Notes under the pieces: model-generated
Databases searched by the model: none
The model's input: the letters and a program-made list of their open reading frames with translations, nothing else
Told to the model about the DNA's origin: nothing
Translations under genes and position numbers: made by a program
In this document: piece after piece, positions 34,795-44,249 of the stretch
Position numbering within the stretch: position 1 is the first letter of the stretch
Layout: each line of letters begins with the position of its first letter
Origin: Cognatishimia sp. MH4019
Lineage (GTDB): Bacteria; Pseudomonadota; Alphaproteobacteria; Rhodobacterales; Rhodobacteraceae
Direction: 5' to 3'
Assembly: GCF_020177595.1 (NCBI RefSeq)
Contig: NZ_JAHTBL010000002.1
Coordinates: 248,001 to 312,000 of the forward strand
DNA: 64,000 bases

Positions 34795-35826
34795 ATGCGC
34801 TTTTCGACCAAGACATCTCTCATGGCCCTTGCCGCAGTGGCAACGACCGTGACAGCCATCCCCGCTTACGCCGAGGGAGAGCTAAACCTCTATTCATCCC
34901 GTCACTATGACACCGACGAACGTCTCTATTCGGACTTCGAGGAAATGACGGGCATCACCATCAACCGCATCGAGGGCAAGGCCGACGAACTGATCACCCG
35001 GATGGAAGCCGAGGGCGCGAATTCGCCCGCCGACATCTTCCTGACGGTCGATACGGTCCGTCTGACGCGCGCCAAGAACCTTGGCCTGTTGCAGTCCGTC
35101 GAAAGCGACGTTCTGGAAACCCGCATCCCTGCGTATCTGCAGGATGAGGACAACCAGTGGTTTGGTTTCTCGCAGCGCGCGCGCATCCTGTTCTACGACA
35201 AGGAAGCGATCGAGAACCCACCCCAGACCTATCAGGACCTCGGCAATGCCGAGTATGAAGGCCAAGTCTGCATCCGGTCCTCCACCAACGTCTACACCCA
35301 GAACATCGTTGCCGCTCTGGTCGATCACTTGGGCGAAGACGCTGTCAAAGGCTGGGCGGAAGCCGTTGTCGGCAACTTTGCCCGCGCGCCTCAGGGCGGT
35401 GACACCGACCAGCTGCGCGGCATTGCGTCGGGCGAGTGCGGCATTGCCATGTCGAACACCTATTACTACGCCCGCGCGCTTCGCAAAGGCGACAGCACCA
35501 TGTCCGAGGCTGATCTCGCGCGCATCGGTTGGGTCTTCCCCAATCAGAACGATATCGGCGCGCATATGAACATCTCGGGTGGCGGTGTGGCCGCAAACGC
35601 GCCCAACAAGGACAACGCCGTGAAGTTCCTTGAATACCTCGCCTCCGATCAGGCGCAGGAATATTTCTCGGCCGGTAATGACGAATATCCGGGCGTGCCG
35701 GGTGTGGGTCTGTCCGAGTCCGTCGCCGCTCTGGGCATCTTCCGCCCCGACGTGATTGATCTGTCCGACATCGCCGACAATATCGACGCCGCTCAGAACA
35801 TTCTGAATGAGGCTGGCTGGGAATAA
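34795..35826 (+). CDS. Fe(3+) ABC transporter substrate-binding protein
   Basis: A 343-residue periplasmic protein of the FutA/FbpA class that binds ferric iron for an ABC importer. The signal peptide ends near AIPAYA, and the mature protein starts EGELNLYSSRHYDTDERLYSDFEEMTGITINRIEGKADELI, a family hallmark. Tyr-rich stretches (NTYYYARAL) probably hold metal-binding tyrosines. Its start has AGGGAG five bases upstream. No permease or ATPase follows. A matching permease gene lies about 24 kb away at 60194. Confidence 0.93.
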   Translation: MRFSTKTSLMALAAVATTVTAIPAYAEGELNLYSSRHYDTDERLYSDFEEMTGITINRIEGKADELITRMEAEGANSPADIFLTVDTVRLTRAKNLGLLQSVESDVLETRIPAYLQDEDNQWFGFSQRARILFYDKEAIENPPQTYQDLGNAEYEGQVCIRSSTNVYTQNIVAALVDHLGEDAVKGWAEAVVGNFARAPQGGDTDQLRGIASGECGIAMSNTYYYARALRKGDSTMSEADLARIGWVFPNQNDIGAHMNISGGGVAANAPNKDNAVKFLEYLASDQAQEYFSAGNDEYPGVPGVGLSESVAALGIFRPDVIDLSDIADNIDAAQNILNEAGWE

Positions 35827-35847
35827 ACCCACCTCAAACCACGTGAC

Positions 35848-35875
35848 AAGGCGCGGCTTCGGTCGCGCCTTTTTT
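35848..35875 (+). terminator. Rho-independent terminator after the iron-binding protein gene
   Basis: An 8-bp stem (AAGGCGCG with CGCGCCTT) with an 8-base loop (GCTTCGGT) runs straight into TTTT. It makes the iron-binding protein gene a single-gene unit, separate from the RND genes that follow. Confidence 0.85.
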
Positions 35876-36010
35876 CATGTCTGTGCGAATATCCGTCAGG
35901 CATGCTCTGCAAAAACGCACATCTTTTGCACTTCGGCAGTCAGATTTCTCGTTTATATGTGGGCTATTGGATGTCCGTGATCGGCATTCGTCAGCAAAAG
36001 AGGTTTTCTT

Positions 36011-37048
36011 ATGCTCCGCGCCTGTCTCGTCATTCTATTGGTCCTTCTTGGGGTCGCCACCGTTCAAGCCCAAGACGCGCCCAAACTCGTCAAGCTGGTC
36101 AGCGTCGACACCAATGCGCCTAAGACAACCCGGCAGTTTTTCGGCCATGTCGTCGCCCGCGAAACGGTAGACCTGGCGTTTCAGGTCAGCGGACAGATCG
36201 TCGAGATTCCGATTATCGAAGGAGAGCCTGTCGCCAAGGGCGCCTTGCTTGCCCAACTTGATCTTGAGCCGTTCCAGCTGGCGCTCGATCAGGCGCGATT
36301 GCAAAAAGAACAAGCGGATCGCACCCTGAGCCGGCTTGAGCAATTGCAAGGCAGTTCGGTCAGTCAGGTCAGCGTTGACGACGCCGAAACCCAGGCCAAA
36401 CTGGCTGAAATCGCCGTGCGCAACGCCGAACGCTCACTTGAGGATGCGACGCTGACCGCGCCGTTTGATGCGCTTGTCGCCGCCCGCAGCCAACCGAATT
36501 TCTCGACCGTGTCCGCCGGAACGCCCATTGCCCGCCTGCATGATATGTCCGAGCTACGGATCGAGATCGACGTGCCCGAAGTCCTCTTCCAGCGCGCCGG
36601 TAACGACCGCGACGTCGAGCTCTGGGCCGAATTTCCCGCCATTGACGCGCGCTATGATGTCGAGCCGCGCGAGTTTAACGCCGAAACCTCGCAGGTTGGT
36701 CAGACCTTCCAGATCACCCTTGGCATGGCCCCGCCCGAAGACGTTGTGATCCTGCCCGGTGCCTCTGTCACCGTCTACGCAGTGCTCAACAACGGCCCTG
36801 CCTCCGTGCGTATCCCCGGCTCTGCCGTGGTCAACACCCAGGATGGCACCCCGCAAGTGATGACTTTCACGCCCGACACGGACACCGAAGGCACAGTCAC
36901 CGCCACCCCGGTCGAGATCACGCCCGCCGATGATGGCAGCATCAACGTCATCTCTGGCCTTGAGGCTGGTCAGGAAATCGTCGCCAGCGGTGCCAATCTG
37001 CTCAGCGACGGCGACCGCGTCCGCCGCTTCTCCGGCTTCTCGAACTGA
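36011..37048 (+). CDS. RND efflux transporter periplasmic adaptor subunit
   Basis: A 345-residue membrane fusion protein (HlyD/AcrA family). The signal peptide is MLRACLVILLVLLGVATVQA. It is followed by the lipoyl-type half (LAFQVSGQIVEIPIIEGEPVAKGALLAQLD), a short helical hairpin (about 92-150), and the second lipoyl half (DATLTAPFDALVAARS). Beta-barrel and membrane-proximal parts fill the C-terminus. It links the inner membrane pump to an outer membrane channel, which is not encoded here. The gap to the pump gene is eight bases. Confidence 0.9.
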   Translation: MLRACLVILLVLLGVATVQAQDAPKLVKLVSVDTNAPKTTRQFFGHVVARETVDLAFQVSGQIVEIPIIEGEPVAKGALLAQLDLEPFQLALDQARLQKEQADRTLSRLEQLQGSSVSQVSVDDAETQAKLAEIAVRNAERSLEDATLTAPFDALVAARSQPNFSTVSAGTPIARLHDMSELRIEIDVPEVLFQRAGNDRDVELWAEFPAIDARYDVEPREFNAETSQVGQTFQITLGMAPPEDVVILPGASVTVYAVLNNGPASVRIPGSAVVNTQDGTPQVMTFTPDTDTEGTVTATPVEITPADDGSINVISGLEAGQEIVASGANLLSDGDRVRRFSGFSN

Positions 37049-37056
37049 GCCGCCTG

Positions 37057-40000
37057 ATGGAAATTGCACGCACGTCCATCAACCGCCCGATCCTGACTTG
37101 GCTTCTGATCCTCGGCTGTCTGCTAGGCGGTATCTGGGGCTTTTTCTCGCTGGGCCGTCTCGAAGATCCGGCCTTCACCATCAAAACCGCCGTCGTCATC
37201 ACCGAATATCCCGGGGCCAGCGCCCAACAGGTCGCCCGCGAAGTGTCAGAACCGCTGGAATCCGAAATCCAGAAGATGTCCGAGGTCAAAGAGGTCCGCT
37301 CTGTCAACCAGCCGGGCCTGTCGCGTGTGACGGTCGATATGAAAGACCAGTATGACGGCACCGAACTGCCCGAGATCTGGACGAAGCTGCGCAACCGCGC
37401 AAACACCGCCCGCCTTCCCAGTGGCGCCGGCGTGCCTTTCGTCAATGACGGCTTTGGCGATGTCTTCGGTATTTATTACGCCGTCACCGCTCCCGGCTTT
37501 TCCGACGCCGAAATCTACGAACTCGCCACCTTCCTGCGCCGCGAATTGCTGACTGTCGAAGGCGTGGCCGACGTCAACCTTTCAGGCGTCCCGAACGAGG
37601 TGATCTATGTCGAGCCTGACCTTGTCGTCAGCACCAACCAGAACGTTCCGCCCGCAGCCGTCGAGCGGGCGATTGCCAATGCCAACTCTGTTGTTGATGG
37701 CGGCTCCTTGCAAAGTGTGGAAGGCCGTACCCTGATCCAAGGCCCCGAAGGCAACGACTCCGTCCAAGCGATTGCAGGCCTCACCGTGGGCGTCGGGGGC
37801 GAGGTGCTGAACCTCTTTGACTTCGCCAATGTCTACCGCACCCGCGAGGAAAACCCCGACCTCATGATCCGCTACAATGGCGAGGACGCGTTCACCATTG
37901 GTGTGGCCGGTCTTGGCTCTGAAAACATCGTCGATGTGGGCCACCGCGCCGATGACAAGCTTGCAGAACTTGCCCCGCAGATCCCCCTAGGGGTTGAACT
38001 GCACCCGATCTATCAACAGCATATCGTGGTCGAGGAAGCCTCTAACAATTTCCTCGTAAACCTTGCCATGTCGGTCAGTATCGTCGTCATTGTGCTTGCG
38101 CTTTTCATGGGCTGGCGCGCCGCGATTGTCGTCGGCACGACCTTGCTTTTGACGGTCGTCGGTACGCTATTTTTCATGTCGATCTTCTCGATTGAGATGG
38201 AGCGGATTTCACTGGGCGCACTTATTATCGCCATGGGGATGCTGGTGGATAACGCCATTGTTGTGGCCGAAGGCATGCAAATCTCCATGCGGCGGGGGCA
38301 AACCTCGCGCGATGCTGCGCAAGACGCCGCCAAGAAGACACAAATCCCGCTGCTCGGCGCCACGGTCATCGGGATCATGGCCTTCGCGGGGATCGGCCTC
38401 AGCCCGGACTCCACCGGCGAGTTTCTGTTCTCGCTCTTCGCGGTGATCGCGATCTCGCTTTTGCTGTCATGGGTGCTGGCGCTTACCGTGACGCCGCTGC
38501 TGGGCCACTACTTTTTCAAGCAAGGCACTGAAAGCGATGACGACGCTTATGGTGGCGTGCTGTTCCGCGCCTACGGCCAGCTTTTGCGCGCCTGTCTGCG
38601 GCTCTGGTGGCTGGTAATCGCGGGGCTTTTGGCCATCACCGTCGCCTGTTTCATGATGTTTGGTCAGATCAAGCAGCAGTTCTTCCCCGACAGCAACACG
38701 CCCCTTCTGTTCGTGCACTACAAGCTGGCGCAAGGCGCGTCGATCCACGAGACCTCTCGCGATCTGACCGTGCTGGAAAACTGGCTCGCCGACCAGCCAG
38801 AGGTTGTCTCGACCACCGCTTATGTCGGCGACGGGGCTGCGCGCTTCATGCTGACCTATCAGTCCGAAGACCCGAACCCCAGCTATGGCCACATCATCGT
38901 GCGCACGGAAACAATCGACACCATCGCCGCGCTCATCGACCGGATGGAGGAGTTCTCGGCCACGACCCTTCCGCAGGGCGAGTTCCGTGCCAAGCGTCTG
39001 GCCTTTGGCCCCGGTGGTGGTGATCCGATCCAGGCGCGGTTCTCCGGCCCGGATCCTGCCGTGCTCCGCACCCTCGCGCTTGAAGCCGAAGACCGGCTGA
39101 CGGCAGCGTCCGACAATATCCTTGCCCCGCGCATCGACTGGCGCGAGATGGAGCAGGTGCTGCGCCCGATCTACGCCACCGACCGCGCGCAAGAGGCCGG
39201 TATCACCCGTGACAACATCACCGACACAATGCGCTTTGCGACGACCGGCATCAGCTCGGGCGTCTACCGCGAGGGTGAGCGGCAGATCCCGATTATCCTG
39301 CGGGCCGATCCCGACGCCGATCTGCTGCTGACCGATCACGTCATCTATTCCGAAAGTGGACAGGCTTTCGTGCCTTTTGAACAAGTGACCGACGGGCTGC
39401 GCTTTGAGGCGCAAAACACCCTTCTGATGCGCCGCGACCGGGTCTTCACCATCACCGTGGGGGCCGACATTCCCAAGGATTTGACCGCCGCGCAGGTGCA
39501 GGCCGAGGTGCAGGAAACCATCGACACGATGCCCCTGCCCGCAGGTTACAAAATGGAATGGGGCGGTGAATATGAAAGCTCCGCCGATGCGCAATCGGGT
39601 CTGGCCGCGCAATTGCCCGTCAGCGCGCTGATCATGGTCCTGATCTCGATCCTTCTGTTCAACGCTTTGCGTCAGCCACTGATTATCTGGCTGCTGGTGC
39701 CGATGTCCGTCAACGGGGTCAGCCTTGCGCTTTTGGGCACCGGGCTGCCCTTCACCTTCACCGCATTGCTGGGCCTGCTCGCGCTGTCGGGGATGCTGAT
39801 CAAGAACGGGATCGTGCTGGTGGAGGAGATCGACCTCGTGCGCGAGGACGACCCCAAGACGCCCCTGAAAGAGGCGATCGTCGCGGCCTCCACCTCCCGC
39901 CTGCGCCCGGTGATCCTTGCCGCAGCGACGACGATCCTGGGGATGGTTCCGCTGATCTGGGACGCGTTCTTCCAGTCGATGGCCATCACGATCATGGGCG

Positions 40001-40107
40001 GTCTGGCGTTTGCGTCGATCCTGACCCTCGTGGCAGCCCCCGTCTTCTACTACGCGTTCTTCATGCGCGAGGCAGCACGACAACCTGAGGCGTCACAAAC
40101 CGCCTGA
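37057..40107 (+). CDS. RND family efflux permease
   Basis: A 1016-residue AcrB/MexF-type inner membrane pump driven by protons. It has the family order: TM1, a large periplasmic loop, TM2-TM6, TM7, a second loop and TM8-TM12. TM4 holds the relay Asp in GALIIAMGMLVDNAIVVAEGM. The C-terminal RLRPVILAAATTILGMVPLIWDAFFQSMAITIMGGLAFAS block is conserved. Length is slightly below the usual 1,030-1,050. Substrates cannot be inferred. Confidence 0.93.
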   Translation: MEIARTSINRPILTWLLILGCLLGGIWGFFSLGRLEDPAFTIKTAVVITEYPGASAQQVAREVSEPLESEIQKMSEVKEVRSVNQPGLSRVTVDMKDQYDGTELPEIWTKLRNRANTARLPSGAGVPFVNDGFGDVFGIYYAVTAPGFSDAEIYELATFLRRELLTVEGVADVNLSGVPNEVIYVEPDLVVSTNQNVPPAAVERAIANANSVVDGGSLQSVEGRTLIQGPEGNDSVQAIAGLTVGVGGEVLNLFDFANVYRTREENPDLMIRYNGEDAFTIGVAGLGSENIVDVGHRADDKLAELAPQIPLGVELHPIYQQHIVVEEASNNFLVNLAMSVSIVVIVLALFMGWRAAIVVGTTLLLTVVGTLFFMSIFSIEMERISLGALIIAMGMLVDNAIVVAEGMQISMRRGQTSRDAAQDAAKKTQIPLLGATVIGIMAFAGIGLSPDSTGEFLFSLFAVIAISLLLSWVLALTVTPLLGHYFFKQGTESDDDAYGGVLFRAYGQLLRACLRLWWLVIAGLLAITVACFMMFGQIKQQFFPDSNTPLLFVHYKLAQGASIHETSRDLTVLENWLADQPEVVSTTAYVGDGAARFMLTYQSEDPNPSYGHIIVRTETIDTIAALIDRMEEFSATTLPQGEFRAKRLAFGPGGGDPIQARFSGPDPAVLRTLALEAEDRLTAASDNILAPRIDWREMEQVLRPIYATDRAQEAGITRDNITDTMRFATTGISSGVYREGERQIPIILRADPDADLLLTDHVIYSESGQAFVPFEQVTDGLRFEAQNTLLMRRDRVFTITVGADIPKDLTAAQVQAEVQETIDTMPLPAGYKMEWGGEYESSADAQSGLAAQLPVSALIMVLISILLFNALRQPLIIWLLVPMSVNGVSLALLGTGLPFTFTALLGLLALSGMLIKNGIVLVEEIDLVREDDPKTPLKEAIVAASTSRLRPVILAAATTILGMVPLIWDAFFQSMAITIMGGLAFASILTLVAAPVFYYAFFMREAARQPEASQTA

Positions 40108-40112
40108 AGGGA

Positions 40113-40397
40113 TCACGCAGAGGCACGCTCGATCAAGCGGCACGGGATCCAGATACGCTCTTCCACAGGCTCGTTCTGAGCCACGATCCGCGCGATCACA
40201 TCCGTGGCGCGGGCGGCCATGGCCGCGACGGGCAAGCGGATGGTGGTCAGCTGACTGCTTTCCCACCCCGCCATCGGAATATCGTCAAAACCGATGATCC
40301 GAAGATCGTTCGGAAGGCGACCACCTGACAGGCTGCGCAGCCGATCCATGAAGCCGATGGCAAACAGATCATTCGGGCACAGCATCCCGTCGCACTC
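40113..40397 (-). pseudogene. LacI family regulator, C-terminal remnant
   Basis: Only about the last 95 residues of a LacI/GalR-type regulator remain (ECDGMLCPNDLFAIGFMDRLRS ... IRIIGFDDIPMAGWESSQLTTIRLP). Both the DNA-binding domain and the first part of the sugar-binding domain are missing. The frame meets a stop at 40410-40412, where the sequence changes into the TRAP binding-protein gene on the other strand. It looks like the leftover of the local regulator after a deletion. The remnant overlaps the 5' extension of the TRAP frame. Confidence 0.8.
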
Positions 40398-41346
40398 CGC
40401 CGCCGCCGCTCAGGCGCAGGAGGTTACTTGGGATCTGGCCCTGCTGGGCAGCCCCGCATTCCGCGTCGCAGGGGAGAGCTTCGCAGAATACATCAACGAA
40501 AACAGCGACGGCAAAATGGAGATCACGGTGCATAATGGCACGCTGTCCCCGTCGCGCGAAATCCTCGACAACTTGTCGATTGGCGCGTTCGAGCTGGGCT
40601 ATGTGATCTCCAGCTATCATCCGGGCAAGAACCCGTTGATGTCCGTGCTTGATCTGCCCTTCCTGCCGCTGCCCACCATGGAAAAGCGCGCCGAAGTGGC
40701 CGAAATGCTGTTTGAGAACGAAGACATCAAGGCCGAGTTCGCGCGCTGGAACACGGTGCCCGTCATGGCTGTCGTTCAACCCAATTACGAAGTGATGGGC
40801 AAAGGCAACGCCCCTGAGACACTGCAAGCCTTTGATGGCATGCGGATGAAAGCCACCTCTGGCATCGGTAATGCGCTGGCGACCTATGGCGCAAGCCTCG
40901 TCTCAGTCAGCGGACCTGAACAGTACAACGCGCTGCAAACCGGCGTGATTGATGCCGTTGCCGCAACCCCGTCGGCCCATGGCGGCTGGAAGCTCTATGA
41001 GTTGTCGGAATGGTATACGACCGGAATGGAGGCAGGCTCTGCCCATGTGACGCTTGTCGCCAATGCCGATGCGTGGAACGCACTGCCCGACGATCTCAAA
41101 GCGCTGGTCGATGAGGCCAAGGCCCACGCCTATGCCGAAACGATCAAGGCCCAAAGTGCCACGTCAGCGCGGTATGAGCCCGCCTTGGTCGAAGCCGGTT
41201 TGAAAAAGATCGAGGTCTCGCCAGACACGATCATTCAGTTGCGCAACGACGCCGCCCAGCCGGTGTGGGACACCTTTGTCGAGGATGTCTCTGGCAAAGG
41301 CCTGCCCGCGCAGGAAATCCTCGATATCGTCTTGCAGGCGGAATGA
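40294..41346 (+). CDS. TRAP transporter substrate-binding protein DctP, 5'-truncated (likely not exported)
   Basis: From about 40420 the frame encodes a normal DctP-type binding protein (QEVTWDLALLGSPAFRVAGESFAEYINENSDGKMEITVHNG to QEILDIVLQAE, about 309 residues). The signal peptide is broken: only its end (AAAAQAQ) remains, and the upstream 32 codons lie on the antisense of the LacI remnant and look unlike a signal (basic, MIRRSFGRRPPDRLRSRSM). The coordinates give the longest frame; no native start is visible. Without export the TRAP system is probably inactive. Confidence 0.75.
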   Translation: MIRRSFGRRPPDRLRSRSMKPMANRSFGHSIPSHSAAAAQAQEVTWDLALLGSPAFRVAGESFAEYINENSDGKMEITVHNGTLSPSREILDNLSIGAFELGYVISSYHPGKNPLMSVLDLPFLPLPTMEKRAEVAEMLFENEDIKAEFARWNTVPVMAVVQPNYEVMGKGNAPETLQAFDGMRMKATSGIGNALATYGASLVSVSGPEQYNALQTGVIDAVAATPSAHGGWKLYELSEWYTTGMEAGSAHVTLVANADAWNALPDDLKALVDEAKAHAYAETIKAQSATSARYEPALVEAGLKKIEVSPDTIIQLRNDAAQPVWDTFVEDVSGKGLPAQEILDIVLQAE

Positions 41347-41360
41347 TCTGAACCGGTCGG

Positions 41361-41378
41361 GCGCGGCTCTTGTCGCGC
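41361..41378 (+). other. Small hairpin between DctP and DctQ
   Basis: A short inverted repeat GCGCG-N8-CGCGC follows the DctP stop and precedes the dctQ ribosome site. Such hairpins between binding-protein and membrane-subunit genes often lower downstream expression or protect the upstream message. There is no T-tract, so it is not a full terminator. Confidence 0.35.
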
Positions 41379-41443
41379 TCTGCCCCCTTTTCCCGCGCCC
41401 CTGACCCGACAGACCCGCAGCGCATGGCTGCGAAAGGATGCTT

Positions 41444-41992
41444 ATGCTCAAAACACTGGATAACGGGTTGATGCGGATTGAACTCGCGACCGCTGTGCTG
41501 GCCGGGATAACGATCTTCGTCATCATGCTGCTGGTCACATCCGAGGTCCTGATGCGGCGCCTCTTCAACAGCCCCATTCCGGGGCAGGTTGATTTCACCT
41601 CGCTCTCGATGGTTGCGTTCAGCTTGCTCTGCATCTCGTATTGTTATCGCCAAGCCGGGCATATCCGCATGGATATGCTGCAGAAATTCACCTCCGGGCG
41701 CCTGTCCTGGATGACCCATCTGATGGCCACGGTGATCGGCCTTTTCCTGATTACGGCGATCCTTCCCGGCACATGGACGCATTTCATGCGCGCGTGGTCC
41801 CTTGGCGACACGACCCTTGGCGTGGGCTTTCCCACATGGCCGTCCAAACTGGCCGCCCCGGTCGGGCTGGGCATCCTATGGCTCAGGCTGACGCTGGAGC
41901 TTTGGGTGTTCGGGCGGCTTGTTCTCAACCCCGATCTAGAGCCAGTGGGCGTTCCGCGCCCGCCGGACCCTCTCGAAGATATGGACGCGTAA
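41444..41992 (+). CDS. TRAP transporter small permease subunit DctQ
   Basis: A 182-residue protein with four membrane segments, the small integral subunit of a tripartite (TRAP) transporter. It has the DctQ-like opening LDNGLMRIELATAVLAGITIFVIMLLVTSEVLMRRLFNSPIPGQVDFT. I prefer the ATG at 41444, six bases after CGAAAGG; the ATG at 41438 abuts that site. It is followed ten bases later by dctM. Function depends on the truncated DctP upstream. Confidence 0.88.
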   Translation: MLKTLDNGLMRIELATAVLAGITIFVIMLLVTSEVLMRRLFNSPIPGQVDFTSLSMVAFSLLCISYCYRQAGHIRMDMLQKFTSGRLSWMTHLMATVIGLFLITAILPGTWTHFMRAWSLGDTTLGVGFPTWPSKLAAPVGLGILWLRLTLELWVFGRLVLNPDLEPVGVPRPPDPLEDMDA

Positions 41993-42002
41993 GGGTAAGC
42001 TC

Positions 42003-43313
42003 ATGGATCCCACAACAATCGGTGCCCTCGGCTTTCTGGGCCTTATCATCATGGTGATGTCCGGCGTGCATATCATGTTCGCCACAGCGATCACCGGCTT
42101 TTTGGGCATCGTCGCGCTCAAAGGCTGGGACGTGGCGGTGAATGTCGCGGGCATCATCCCGCACAGCACCGGCTCGAACTATCTGTTCAGCGTTTTGCCC
42201 ATGTTCATACTGATCGGCTTTTTCGCCCATTCCTCTGGCATGGTGCAGGGGGCCTACCGCGCCGCACGCGCATGGATGGGCTGGTTACCGGGCGGGCTTG
42301 CCGTCTCCACCGTGCTGGCCGCGGGCGCGTTTGGGGCGGTCTCCGGCGCAAGCCAAGCAACCGCTGCGGTCTTTGCGCGCGTCGCGATCCCCGAATTGCT
42401 GAAGCTGAAATATAACCCAACGGTGTCTGCAGCTGCTGTTGCCGCGTCGGGAACGCTAGCCTCACTGATCCCGCCCTCGGCGGCACTGGTCGTCTACGGA
42501 GCCATCGTCGACGAAAGCATTGGGCGTTTGCTGCTGGCGGGCTTTATTCCGGGCATCTTCTCAGCACTGCTTTACGCAGGCTTCATTCTGCTGCGATTCT
42601 CCGTCAGCCCCGAACTGGGCCAACCCATCAAGGGCATCAGCTGGGGCGAACGCGGTGCCTCCATCGGAGGCATCCTGCCCATTTTCCTTGTGATGCTGAT
42701 GATCCTCGGTGGTATGTCGACGGGATGGACAACCCCGACCGAAGCAGGCGCAACAGGTGCCGCCATCGTCTTCACCTACGCGCTCTTGCGCCGCAAGATC
42801 ACCCTGTCGGGCCTGAACACATCGCTGATCGAGACGGCAAAACTCACCGTCATGATCTTCTCGACCTTCTGGGGCGTCTTCATCTTTGCGCGCTTCCTCG
42901 CCTTCACGCGCCTGCCGACAGAGATCGCCGAATGGCTGGTGGCGCTGCCGTTTTCCTCAACCTCGATCCTTGTCGCCATTCTGGTGGGCTATGCGTTTCT
43001 GGGCATGTTCCTCAGCGCCTCTGGCATGATGCTTTTGACATTGCCGGTGATCTTTCCAGCCATTGTCGAGCTGGGCATCGACCCGATCCTGTTCGGCATC
43101 CTTGTCATCAAGATGGTCGAGATCGGGCTGATTACCCCCCCTGTCGGCCTGAACGTCTACGTCGTCTCGGGGATCAGGCCCGACATACCCATCAACGGTA
43201 TCTTCCGGGCAATCTGGCCTTTCGTGCTGATCGACGTGCTGACCGTTGCCCTGCTCATCATGCTCCCCGCCATCACGCTTTTCCTGCCAACGCTCGTTCT
43301 GGGCGCAGGCTAG
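42003..43313 (+). CDS. TRAP transporter large permease subunit DctM
   Basis: A 436-residue sodium-coupled membrane subunit of the TRAP system, with about 12 hydrophobic segments. Family marks are MVMSGVHIMFATAITGFLGI, AAGAFGAVSGASQATAAVFARVAIPELLKLKYNP, SGTLASLIPPSAALVVYG and KMVEIGLITPPVGLNVYVVSG. The substrate is unknown, but the following SMP-30-like gene makes a sugar acid or lactone plausible. Confidence 0.93.
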   Translation: MDPTTIGALGFLGLIIMVMSGVHIMFATAITGFLGIVALKGWDVAVNVAGIIPHSTGSNYLFSVLPMFILIGFFAHSSGMVQGAYRAARAWMGWLPGGLAVSTVLAAGAFGAVSGASQATAAVFARVAIPELLKLKYNPTVSAAAVAASGTLASLIPPSAALVVYGAIVDESIGRLLLAGFIPGIFSALLYAGFILLRFSVSPELGQPIKGISWGERGASIGGILPIFLVMLMILGGMSTGWTTPTEAGATGAAIVFTYALLRRKITLSGLNTSLIETAKLTVMIFSTFWGVFIFARFLAFTRLPTEIAEWLVALPFSSTSILVAILVGYAFLGMFLSASGMMLLTLPVIFPAIVELGIDPILFGILVIKMVEIGLITPPVGLNVYVVSGIRPDIPINGIFRAIWPFVLIDVLTVALLIMLPAITLFLPTLVLGAG

Positions 43314-43337
43314 GCCCTTCAGAAAAGGACATCTGCC

Positions 43338-44249
43338 ATGCCTTTTGATATCCGTTCGGAAACCTTCACGGATGCGGTGCCCAAAACGGGCAAGCTCGAA
43401 AAGATCGCGGGTGATCTGGGGTTTACCGAAGGCCCGATCTGGCACCCTGATGACGGGTATCTGATCTTTTCGGATATTCAGGAAAGCCACCAATATAAGT
43501 GGCACCCCGATAGCGGTTCGCAGGTCTTCCGCACGCCGTCCAACCAATCGAACGGCAATTGCTTTGACACCGAAGGCCGGGTCATCACCTGCGAGCATGC
43601 CAGCTCACATCTGGTGCGCCACGATCATGGCGGCAAGCGCGTCACAGCGATTGCCACGCAGTATGATGGCAAAGAGCTGAACAGCCCCAATGACGTGATC
43701 TGCGACAGCAAAGGGCGCATCTGGTTTACGGATCCCAGCTTTGGCCGCATCCGCGAGGATCTGGGCATTCTGCGTGAACAGGATCTGCCCTATCAAGGCG
43801 TCTTTCGGCTGGATCCGGATGGCACGCTGACGCTCGTTTGCGACGACTTTCAGCAGCCCAATGGCCTTTGCCTCTCCGCCGATGAGACGCGCCTTTTCGT
43901 CAATGACAGCTGGGGCGGACATATCCGCGTCTTTGATGTGGCCGAGGATGGCGCGCTTTCCGACGGGCGTGTCTGGGCCGATGTCACGGGCGAGGGGGAC
44001 GGCGTGCCAGACGGAATGAAATGCACAACCCAAGGGCATATCCTGTGCAATGGCCCCGGCGGCGTGCATGTCTTTGATGCCTCCGCCAATTGCCTCGGCG
44101 TGATCCTGATGCCTGAAAAATCTACCAATTTCTGCTTTGGCGGGCCTCAGCTGCGCACCCTTTTCATCACCGCCTCGACCTCCGTTTACCGGATCGAAAC
44201 CCGTTTGACCGCCCTGCCCATGATCCCAAAGGATACAGCCTCCCAATGA
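43338..44249 (+). CDS. SMP-30/gluconolactonase/LRE family protein
   Basis: A 303-residue six-bladed beta-propeller lactonase. The metal-site motifs are seen in LGFTEGPIWHPDDGYLIFSDI, NSPNDVICDSKGRIWFTDPSFG, QQPNGLCLSADETRLFVNDS and DGVPDGMKC. Members open aldonolactones such as gluconolactone. It follows dctM with AAAAGGA eight bases before the ATG, and its end overlaps the OsmC gene (ATGA). The transporter and lactonase suggest use of a sugar acid or sugar lactone. Confidence 0.9.
   Translation: MPFDIRSETFTDAVPKTGKLEKIAGDLGFTEGPIWHPDDGYLIFSDIQESHQYKWHPDSGSQVFRTPSNQSNGNCFDTEGRVITCEHASSHLVRHDHGGKRVTAIATQYDGKELNSPNDVICDSKGRIWFTDPSFGRIREDLGILREQDLPYQGVFRLDPDGTLTLVCDDFQQPNGLCLSADETRLFVNDSWGGHIRVFDVAEDGALSDGRVWADVTGEGDGVPDGMKCTTQGHILCNGPGGVHVFDASANCLGVILMPEKSTNFCFGGPQLRTLFITASTSVYRIETRLTALPMIPKDTASQ

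Noticed and set aside
38467-40083. A 538-codon open frame on the minus strand
   Set aside because: It is antisense to the RND permease, rich in His, Arg, Gln and Asp with no hydrophobic core or motif. High GC in codon position three keeps the opposite strand open.
40380-40425. Insertion sequence or transposon end at the LacI/TRAP joint
   Set aside because: No transposase, terminal inverted repeats or target duplication are visible; a simple deletion fits better.
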